From Spirochaetota bacterium (GTDB taxonomy: Bacteria > Spirochaetota > B62-G9 > DRHN01): 18,381 nt of DNA. Where the stretch lies: contig JAGLSF010000008.1 of the NCBI GenBank assembly GCA_023136305.1, positions 1-18,381 on the forward strand, given 5' to 3'. Below are positions 6,990-12,832 of this stretch, piece after piece (the stretch's first letter is position 1; every line of letters begins with the position of its first letter). The notes beneath the pieces are model-generated. The model did not search any database, had not been told where the DNA came from, and saw only the letters and a list, made by a program, of their open reading frames with translations. Both the position numbers and the translations under genes were made by a program.

Positions 6990-8426
6990 TCAGTCCCTGA
7001 CCTTTTCGTCGAGCATGTTTCCATCGGCATCGATCAGCGTTACATGCATGGGCATCTGGCCCACTGCATGGGTCGCACAACTCAGGCAGGGATCATACGC
7101 CCTGATGGCCACCTCAACAAGGTTCAGCAGCGGTTCGGTTATTTTCTCCCCCTCAAGATACTGTTCTGCAACGATACGGACCGATTCGTTCATGGGCTGA
7201 TTGTTGCTAGTCGTTGAAACGATGAGATTGGCCATGGTTATCTGGTCGTTCTCATCAACCCGGTAGTGATGGAAGAGAGTGCCGCGCGGTGCCTCGATGA
7301 TGGCGATGCCCTCGGGCCTCCTCTCGCCCGTCAAGAGCAGATCATCCTTCTGAAGATCCGGATCACCCAAGAGCTCCTTGATCTTCTCAGCGCTGTGCAC
7401 CGTTTCGATGAGCCTCGCCCAATGATAGGCCATGGTGGAGTGCACCGGCCTTCCCTTGCCAAGCGCCTTGAACTCCTGCCGCTCCTTTTCCGCAATCGGT
7501 GAATCGATGAAATCGCAGTTATTGACACGCGACAGCGGGCCTACCCGGTACCAGCCCTTCTCCTGTCCCAGTGAGACGATAAAGGGGAACTTCATGTAGC
7601 TCCAGTTCCGTACCCCTTCCTTGATGTACTTGTAATACTCGACTGGTTCAACCATGTCGAAAATGTCGTTGCCATCCTTGTCCCTGGCGCGAAGCTTCCC
7701 GTCATAAATGTCCAGTGCACCGTCTTCGCGAACGATGCTCACGTCATTGGACTCGAAGCTTCCGAGGGGTCCGAGTGTGTCGATATCCTTCATGTACAGT
7801 TCTTTGTACAGGTTGAGACCATCCACGGCCCACTGTATCATCTGATCCACGTCTTTGAGCAGAAAATCCCGCTCCTCGATGGAGAGGTTCTTGTTGAATC
7901 CGCCCGGAATGGAACCGGTGCCGTGAATCTTCTTCCCGGATGTGGCTTTGATGATTTCCTGTCCCCACTTGCGCATCTTCACCGCCTGTACGGCCAGCTC
8001 CGTGTGCTCAACCGCAAGGCCGATCACGTTTCGTATGGCGGGGTCGGCATCATACCCGAGCAGCAGGTCGGGAGCGCTCAGGTGGAAGAAGTGCAGGGCA
8101 TGAGACTGATAGGTCTGTCCGAAGTGCAGGAGCCTGCGCATCTTCTCGGCGGTGGGTGTCAGCTTGTCCACACCGGCTACTATATCCATTGCCTTGGAAG
8201 CGCAGAGCAGGTGGCTCACCGGGCAGATACCGCAGAGGCGCTGCACAATGACGGGAGCTTCCCAGTACATGCGGCCCTGTACAAACCGCTCAAAGCCGCG
8301 AAACTCCACTATATGCATTCGTGCCTTGTCAACCTTGCCATTTTCATCGAGTCTGATGGTGACCTTGGCATGACCTTCGATCCTCGTAACCGGATTGATT
8401 ACGATCTTTCTTGCCTTTGAAGCCAT
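6990..8426 (-). CDS. hoxH: [NiFe]-hydrogenase large subunit (NAD-coupled, group 3-type)
   Basis: A 478-residue catalytic subunit carrying the NiFe(CN)2CO centre. The N-terminal motif RLCGICPVSH supplies Cys65 and Cys68, and the C-terminal motif DPCLSCATH supplies Cys447 and Cys450. Cleavage after His453 would remove a 25-residue tail (AVGQMPMHV...), the job of the protease encoded directly downstream. VTRIEGHAKVTI near the N-terminus is a family hallmark. The ATG at 8426 has GGAGG seven bases upstream. It follows hoxY after a 15-base gap in the order F-U-Y-H, which with the NuoF/NuoG-like partners points to a cytoplasmic bidirectional NAD(H)-linked enzyme (group 3d). The exact group assignment would need a phylogeny. 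Confidence 0.96.
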   Translation of the reverse strand: MASKARKIVINPVTRIEGHAKVTIRLDENGKVDKARMHIVEFRGFERFVQGRMYWEAPVIVQRLCGICPVSHLLCASKAMDIVAGVDKLTPTAEKMRRLLHFGQTYQSHALHFFHLSAPDLLLGYDADPAIRNVIGLAVEHTELAVQAVKMRKWGQEIIKATSGKKIHGTGSIPGGFNKNLSIEERDFLLKDVDQMIQWAVDGLNLYKELYMKDIDTLGPLGSFESNDVSIVREDGALDIYDGKLRARDKDGNDIFDMVEPVEYYKYIKEGVRNWSYMKFPFIVSLGQEKGWYRVGPLSRVNNCDFIDSPIAEKERQEFKALGKGRPVHSTMAYHWARLIETVHSAEKIKELLGDPDLQKDDLLLTGERRPEGIAIIEAPRGTLFHHYRVDENDQITMANLIVSTTSNNQPMNESVRIVAEQYLEGEKITEPLLNLVEVAIRAYDPCLSCATHAVGQMPMHVTLIDADGNMLDEKVRD

Positions 8427-8441
8427 GTTATGCCTCCATAT

Positions 8442-8981
8442 TTAGTCATATTTAATCAATTCGTAGGGCAGCTCAGGTTCCCTGCCCTCGAGCAGCGCGG
8501 TGAGCGCAGCCCAGTACGCATCCGCCGGCGGAGGACAGCCGGGCAGGAAGTAGTCGATTTTCACCACTTCATGGCAGGGGTACACCCTGTCGAGCAGAAG
8601 CGGAATATCGGGGTCGTTGGGAATAACACCGTCGACAACGGTGAAGCCCTTGAGGTATGCCTCCTCCACACATTCCTTCAGCGGCACGGTGTTCCGGAGA
8701 GAAGGAATACCGCCGGTCAGGGCGCATTCGCCCACAGCAACGAGGATCTTGCAGTACTTTCGAAACATCCGCAGCACCTCCACGTTCTCCTGTGTCGAAA
8801 CGCCTCCCTCGATGATCCCCACGTCAACGGGACCGGTGAACTTCTTGATATCGTTTATCGGCGACTTGTCAAAGTCCACAAGCTGGATCAGGTCGACGAT
8901 ACGCTCATCGATGTCCAGAAGCGACATGTGACAGCCAAAGCAACCGGTCATATGAGTTGTTGCGACTTTCGGTTTTGCCAT
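8442..8981 (-). CDS. hoxY: [NiFe]-hydrogenase small subunit
   Basis: A 179-residue subunit that holds the proximal [4Fe-4S] cluster and relays electrons between HoxH and the diaphorase. The four ligands are visible: Cys14 and Cys17 (TGCFGC), Cys86 (VGEC) and Cys149 (LPGCPP). It is short, has no twin-arginine signal and lacks the extra C-terminal cluster domain of uptake hydrogenases, as expected for the cytoplasmic HoxY type. The ATG has AGAGGT upstream. It lies 24 bases after hoxU and 15 before hoxH in one operon. Confidence 0.95.
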   Translation of the reverse strand: MAKPKVATTHMTGCFGCHMSLLDIDERIVDLIQLVDFDKSPINDIKKFTGPVDVGIIEGGVSTQENVEVLRMFRKYCKILVAVGECALTGGIPSLRNTVPLKECVEEAYLKGFTVVDGVIPNDPDIPLLLDRVYPCHEVVKIDYFLPGCPPPADAYWAALTALLEGREPELPYELIKYD

Positions 8982-9005
8982 TTTATCAACCTCTATATGG
9001 GGACT

Positions 9006-9707
9006 TTATTTTGCCTTCTCGATCTCTGAACCGATCGGCTCCTTGTCGAACTTTCGCTTTCCATAGGGGATGGCATAGCCAACCCGCTTCACCACGATAC
9101 TGCCTGTGGGGCATATGGAAGCCGCCTTGTCCGCCGCATCGAGCTGTGTGTCCGAGAGTGCACCCTTCGTATTGAGGGCAATGCTCTTTTGAGGACCGCG
9201 ACCCTCGAAGCCGAAAACGTTCTTGCCGTCCACATCGCGGGAGGCGCGAATGCATCGCCCGCAGAGCACGCAGCGGTTCCTGTCGATGAATACATCGGGA
9301 TGGGTTGCGTCAACTTCGATTTTCCTGTGCAGGTAGGGGAGGGTCGGTACAATCATACCGAACCGGTATGCAAGGGCCTGCAGTTCGCAGTTGCCCTGCT
9401 TCTCGCAGAAGGGGCAGATATGATTTCCCTCCACAAAGAGCATCTCGATGATACGGCGCCTTTCCTCCAGAAGTTCGGGCGTATCGTTATCAATGACCAT
9501 TCCTTCAGCTGCAGGGTGCGTGCAGGAACTCTGGGGTCTGCCGTTTACCAAGACGGTGCACACACGGCAGTGGCCACCGGGGGCCAGTTCTTCCTGATAG
9601 CAGAGGTGCGGAATATATATACCCGCAGCGATTGCCGTTTCCATTATGGTCTGCCCGGCTTTGGCCTCAACTTCCTTACCGTCAATGATGATTGCGATCT
9701 TGTCCAT
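9006..9707 (-). CDS. hoxU: NAD-coupled hydrogenase diaphorase subunit, NuoG-N-terminus-like
   Basis: A 233-residue iron-sulfur subunit that carries electrons between HoxF and HoxY. Domains in order: a plant-type [2Fe-2S] ferredoxin (Cys in PHLCYQEE, GHCRVC and SSCTH); the His-Cys [4Fe-4S] motif HICPFCEKQGNC; and an N4-type cluster, CVLCGRC, completed by the Cys of SICPTG about 46 residues later. All expected ligands for three clusters are present. The residue after CVLCGRCIRA is Ser, so no second ferredoxin-like cluster of the 8Fe type is built. The ATG follows the hoxF stop by four bases and has GAGGAGG upstream, so translational coupling is likely. Confidence 0.94.
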   Translation of the reverse strand: MDKIAIIIDGKEVEAKAGQTIMETAIAAGIYIPHLCYQEELAPGGHCRVCTVLVNGRPQSSCTHPAAEGMVIDNDTPELLEERRRIIEMLFVEGNHICPFCEKQGNCELQALAYRFGMIVPTLPYLHRKIEVDATHPDVFIDRNRCVLCGRCIRASRDVDGKNVFGFEGRGPQKSIALNTKGALSDTQLDAADKAASICPTGSIVVKRVGYAIPYGKRKFDKEPIGSEIEKAK

Positions 9708-9711
9708 GTGT

Positions 9712-11502
9712 TTACTCCTCCTCTTCCACCGGGTCTCTGCCGGCTATTTCAACCCCGACGGAAATTGCCTTTTCATAGTCGAAGGGTGGTATATACTCGT
9801 CGGTTTTACACAGGTCCTCGTAGAGATTTCGAAAGTTCTGCAGTGTGGTGAGAATGGGATTTGCGGCAGACTGTCCAAGCCCGCAGCGGCTCATCGTCTT
9901 GATGGTGTTGCCAACTTTTTTAAGCATCTCAAGGTCCTGCATGGAACCCCTGCCCTCCAGTATCTTGTCGAGCATTTTCAGGATGATCGTCGTTCCTGCC
10001 CTGCAGGGTGTGCACCAGCCGCAGGATTCGTCGTTGAAGAACTCGGTAAACTCCTTCACGATTTCTAGGAGATTTCTCTTCTTGCCGAACACGATCACCG
10101 AGCCTCCGGTGGCGATGTCCTCGAAGCAGATCTTGCGGCCGAAGTCCTTCGGAGCGACACAGTTACCTGAAGGTCCGCCGATCTGCACAGCCTGTGGGTG
10201 ATCCGTGCCGACCATTTCGAGAAGATCATTAATTGCAATACCAAGCTCGATCTCGTACACGCCCGGGTGTTTGCAGTCACCCGATACGCTCAGAGCCTTT
10301 GTACCTGTGGAGTCCTTCGTTCCAAGCTGTTTGAACCAGTCAGCCCCCTTCTCGAGTACTCGCGCTGCACAGCAAAGCGTTTCCACATTGTTAACGGAAG
10401 TGGGCTGATGCATGTAGCCGTCCGTTACCGGGAAGGGAGGTCTATGTCTCGGTGCACCACGTTTTCCTTCAAGTGATTCGATGAGGGATGACTCCTCGCC
10501 GCATATATAGGCACCGGCACCGAGCTGTATTCTGATATCGAAGTCGAAACCCTCTTTTGCAACGATGTTTTTCCCGAGAAGACCGAGATGTCTTCTACTC
10601 TCGAGAATCTGCTCGAGATAACCCAGCAGGTATGCATATTCACCTCTGAGATAGAGCAGCCCCTCCTTCGCACCGAGTGCGTAACCGGCAACCGTCATTC
10701 CTTCGAAGAGAAGATCCGGCGCTTCTGTCAGAATAACCCGGTCTTTGAATGTGCCCGGCTCTCCCTCGTCGGCATTGCAGATGATATAATGATCGTCGCC
10801 CTTCGCCTTCCTGCAAAAGCCCCATTTCATGCCTGTGGGGAAGCCTGCCCCTCCACGGCCTCGCAACCCTGAACTGGTAATTTCATCAATAACTTCATCG
10901 GGAGTGCGAATTGCAGCAGAACGCACTGCCGCACCACGTTCCATAGGCGAGAAGATGACCTCACCCTCCTTCATCAGGTTTGTCTCCACCTGGGCGGCAG
11001 GAATAGAGGAGGCTCGTTTTTCGCAGCTGTACTTGGATCCTTTTATAATATCTTCAATAATTCCCGGTACATCTTCCGGACATATCTTTGTGACAGGAAT
11101 GCAGTTGATGAGTGCCGAAGGCGGCTGATCACTCATACCCATGCACGGAGTGTATTTGAGAGTGATCTTCTTATCTTCAGTGGTGCTGCCAAACGGGATG
11201 TCCAGATTTTTTTCAAATGCCTTGGCAACAAGATCCATACCATGCATCTTTTCCACTACTGCATTGCAGAGATGGATTACATTTTTGCCCTCCTTTTCAC
11301 GAGGGAGGAAAGAGTAAAAGCTGACCATGTCACGGACCTCGACGAGCGGTATACCCAGGGTCTGTGCAATGGCCTCCATGTTGTCCTCGGAGATGTATCC
11401 GAGCTGGGATTGCACTTTGAGTGCAATGTCCATCAAGCGGTGGCGATCATTTCCGAACTCCGTTATGATCTCCTTGATGGTACTGCTTTGATCCTTTGCC
11501 AT
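9712..11502 (-). CDS. hoxF: NAD-coupled hydrogenase diaphorase subunit, NuoE-NuoF fusion
   Basis: A 596-residue NADH-binding flavoprotein. The NuoF part is intact: FMN-binding GRGGAGFP (~215-222), NADH/FMN region GAGAYICGEESSL (~328-340) and the [4Fe-4S] ligands in SCGWCTPC (494, 497 and 500) plus Cys540 in RCGLGQ. Residues 1-155 are a NuoE-like thioredoxin-fold domain, which explains why no hoxE is present. Its [2Fe-2S] motifs are degraded: HLCNAVVEK keeps Cys79 but has Glu84 at the second position, and TPCMGMSDQ keeps Cys120 but has Ser124 at the fourth. A normal cluster is therefore doubtful. There is no extra C-terminal ferredoxin domain, unlike electron-bifurcating HydB. The ATG at 11502 (six bases after GGAGGT) is preferred to the adjacent GTG at 11505. 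It heads the operon. Confidence 0.95.
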   Translation of the reverse strand: MAKDQSSTIKEIITEFGNDRHRLMDIALKVQSQLGYISEDNMEAIAQTLGIPLVEVRDMVSFYSFLPREKEGKNVIHLCNAVVEKMHGMDLVAKAFEKNLDIPFGSTTEDKKITLKYTPCMGMSDQPPSALINCIPVTKICPEDVPGIIEDIIKGSKYSCEKRASSIPAAQVETNLMKEGEVIFSPMERGAAVRSAAIRTPDEVIDEITSSGLRGRGGAGFPTGMKWGFCRKAKGDDHYIICNADEGEPGTFKDRVILTEAPDLLFEGMTVAGYALGAKEGLLYLRGEYAYLLGYLEQILESRRHLGLLGKNIVAKEGFDFDIRIQLGAGAYICGEESSLIESLEGKRGAPRHRPPFPVTDGYMHQPTSVNNVETLCCAARVLEKGADWFKQLGTKDSTGTKALSVSGDCKHPGVYEIELGIAINDLLEMVGTDHPQAVQIGGPSGNCVAPKDFGRKICFEDIATGGSVIVFGKKRNLLEIVKEFTEFFNDESCGWCTPCRAGTTIILKMLDKILEGRGSMQDLEMLKKVGNTIKTMSRCGLGQSAANPILTTLQNFRNLYEDLCKTDEYIPPFDYEKAISVGVEIAGRDPVEEEE

Positions 11503-11539
11503 CACTGTACCTCCACATAGGTATTCAATTCAAGAGTTC

Positions 11540-11577
11540 ACTTCTCACCTGTATCAGATTCCATAGGGTGAGAAAGT
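11540..11577. repeat. Inverted repeat in the hoxF leader
   Basis: ACTTCTCACC (11540-11549) pairs with GGTGAGAAAGT (11567-11577): eight contiguous base pairs plus two more beyond a single bulged A, around a 17-base loop. It ends about 26 bases before the hoxF Shine-Dalgarno on the minus strand, so it could be a leader hairpin or an operator. No T-run follows on the minus strand side, so a simple terminator is unlikely. Confidence 0.5.
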
Positions 11578-11727
11578 TGGCCTTCCTTTCATTTGGTTTT
11601 CTGCTGTCTGTTCTATCACCCCCTGTCATATGTGTAGGGTTTTAAGCAAGTATTCTAGCTGTTATACCCAGTGATGTTTATACTCTTGTGATTGTGCGTA
11701 CTATTCGGTAGGTATTGAGCATGTGTC

Positions 11728-11753
11728 ATCACTTAGCTCTGGAGTGATTTTTT
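11728..11753 (+). terminator. Weak terminator-like stem with T-run
   Basis: ATCACT (11728-11733) and AGTGAT (11743-11748) form a six-pair AT-rich stem with a nine-base loop, running into six Ts (11748-11753). It reads as a weak plus-strand intrinsic terminator, but no plus-strand gene lies directly upstream, so it may be chance. Confidence 0.2.
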
Positions 11754-11759
11754 CTTTGC

Positions 11760-11788
11760 TTGACCGGAAAACGTGCCGCTAGTACATT
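11760..11788 (+). promoter_or_regulatory. Candidate sigma70-like promoter for the hyp operon
   Basis: TTGACC (11760-11765), a 17-base spacer and TACATT (11783-11788) give nine of twelve consensus matches. The predicted start near 11795 places the 12-bp inverted repeat within the hyp leader and leaves a leader of about 115 bases before hypA. Confidence 0.45.
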
Positions 11789-11826
11789 TCAACCACGACA
11801 ATTGTGGGTAAGTTCTCCATCAAATC

Positions 11827-11860
11827 GAGATATTGTTAAATAATTAACTAACAATATCTC
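11827..11860. promoter_or_regulatory. Perfect 12-bp inverted repeat, likely operator
   Basis: GAGATATTGTTA (11827-11838) and TAACAATATCTC (11849-11860) are exact reverse complements separated by ten bases. The centre lies about 66 bases before the hypA start and just downstream of a minus-strand promoter candidate, so a dimeric regulator bound here could control both operons. No GC-rich stem or T-run suggests a terminator. The regulator is unknown. Confidence 0.6.
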
Positions 11861-11872
11861 ATGTTGGAATAG

Positions 11873-11902
11873 ATAGTAATCCCGCTATTTCGTCTTTGTC
11901 AA
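11873..11902 (-). promoter_or_regulatory. Candidate promoter for the hox operon
   Basis: On the minus strand TTGACA (11902-11897), an 18-base spacer and TACTAT (11878-11873) form a plausible sigma70-like promoter with a perfect -35 box. Transcription would start near 11865, at the edge of the 12-bp inverted repeat, and leave a leader of about 360 bases before hoxF. A promoter nearer hoxF was not found but is not excluded. Confidence 0.3.
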
Positions 11903-11909
11903 GCACTAA

Positions 11910-12152
11910 ATGCACGAGCTATCGATTGCTGAAGAGCTTCTTCAGATCATCACGAACAAGGCCTTGCAGGTCGGCATACATAAGATAGAACAGATCAATC
12001 TCAAGATCGGTGAATTTTCGGGTGTACTACCAGACGCGCTCGTATTTGCATTTGAAATGCTTTCGAAGGACACCATGACTGAGGGTGTCCGGATTGAAAT
12101 CGAGCGGTCCGGGGGAAATGAGCTCCAGGTGCTTTCCTTTGAGGGTGACTGA
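11910..12152 (+). CDS. hypA: HypA-like nickel-insertion protein lacking the zinc domain
   Basis: An 80-residue protein; usual HypA has about 113-117 residues. The N-terminal nickel-binding half is well kept (MHELSIAEELLQII, with His2 as the expected nickel ligand, then INLKIGEFSGV). It runs normally to about residue 66 (VRIEIER) and jumps directly to the final strand GGNELQVLSFEGD. The intervening ~35 residues, which carry two CxxC pairs binding structural zinc, are absent, and the protein has no cysteine at all. No displaced CxxC coding was found in the other frames nearby. The start is fixed by a stop just upstream in frame, yet no Shine-Dalgarno is visible, unlike in the neighbours. It precedes hypB by 35 bases. 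Whether it is functional, degenerate or a sequencing artefact is open. Confidence 0.85.
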   Translation: MHELSIAEELLQIITNKALQVGIHKIEQINLKIGEFSGVLPDALVFAFEMLSKDTMTEGVRIEIERSGGNELQVLSFEGD

Positions 12153-12187
12153 GAGTTCGACCGGAAGGCTGACTGAATGGAGATGTC

Positions 12188-12832
12188 ATGAAAGTAAACG
12201 TCATGAGCGATATCCTCAAGGCTAATGATCTCCTTGCGCGGGATATCGAAAACCTGCTTCGAGAAAAGAATATTGTTTCGTGGAATATCATGGGTTCACC
12301 CGGTGCCGGGAAAACTGCGCTGCTGGAAAAACTGATTCCCATGCTCCCCGAGCATGCTGCCGCTGCTGTTATCGAGGGAGATCTGGCAACCTCCAACGAT
12401 GCTGAGCGCATTGCCAAAACCGGGGTACAGTCGGCACAGATCAATACCAACGGTGCGTGCCATCTTGACGCCGCCATGGTAAGGTCGGCCATCGACACGC
12501 TCAATCTGGATGGTCTGTCCCTACTCTTTATTGAGAATGTGGGCAATCTCGTCTGCCCCTCCAGTTTTCAGCTAGGGGAGCGGGGCAGAATCATCGTGTC
12601 GAGTATTACAGAGGGGGATGACAAGCCGGAGAAATACCCTTCCATGTTCAAAACGGCTGATCTCGTGGTTCTGAACAAAATGGATCTCGAGCAAAATACC
12701 AACTTCAAAATGGGCAACTTCACGCGGGGTATGTCCGCGACCAATCCCGATGCGTCCGTCATACCGGTCTCTGCCGTAACCGGAGGCGGCTTCGATCAGC
12801 TCCTCGATTGGATTCTTCAAAGGCTTCCCTAG
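12188..12832 (+). CDS. hypB: Hydrogenase nickel-incorporation GTPase HypB
   Basis: A 214-residue SIMIBI GTPase that drives nickel delivery to the large subunit with HypA. Visible are the P-loop GSPGAGKT (36-43), IEGDLATSNDAERI, the metal-site Cys91-His92 in GACHLDA, IENVGNLVCP with Cys123, and the guanine-specificity motif NKMD. There is no N-terminal CxxCGC nickel motif and no His-rich tail, so it is the plain form. The ATG at 12188 has GGAG five bases upstream. It ends one base before the hypF start. Its usual partner, the HypA encoded upstream, lacks the zinc domain. Confidence 0.95.
   Translation: MKVNVMSDILKANDLLARDIENLLREKNIVSWNIMGSPGAGKTALLEKLIPMLPEHAAAAVIEGDLATSNDAERIAKTGVQSAQINTNGACHLDAAMVRSAIDTLNLDGLSLLFIENVGNLVCPSSFQLGERGRIIVSSITEGDDKPEKYPSMFKTADLVVLNKMDLEQNTNFKMGNFTRGMSATNPDASVIPVSAVTGGGFDQLLDWILQRLP

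Larger units (their letters stand above)
11515..11909. other. Divergent hox/hyp regulatory spacer (about 395 bases)
   Basis: AT-rich spacer between the hox (minus) and hyp (plus) operons, without a supported gene. It holds a hairpin near hoxF (11540-11577), a weak terminator-like stem (11728-11753), a plus-strand promoter candidate (11760-11788), a perfect inverted repeat (11827-11860) and a minus-strand promoter candidate (11873-11902). I found no sigma54-type -24/-12 pair on either strand. Confidence 0.7.

Noticed and set aside
6985..7080. A longer start (ATG 7080) for the protease-receiver protein
   Set aside because: The added 32 residues lie wholly within hoxH and its spacer in another frame and do not resemble the protease N-terminus, which begins naturally at the TTG at 6984.
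9712..11502. Electron-bifurcating HydB instead of HoxF
   Set aside because: HydB-type subunits carry an extra C-terminal two-cluster ferredoxin domain. This protein ends soon after the NuoF [4Fe-4S] region, and the other subunits fit the NAD-linked HoxFUYH set.
11515..11909. Sigma54 (-24/-12) promoter for hox or hyp
   Set aside because: The nearest candidate, with TGGAG and TTTGCT around 11740-11760, has the wrong GG-to-GC spacing.
12090..12187. A displaced zinc-domain remnant of HypA in another frame
   Set aside because: Reading the other frames between the hypA junction and hypB gives no CxxC pairs, so a simple frameshift does not explain the short protein.
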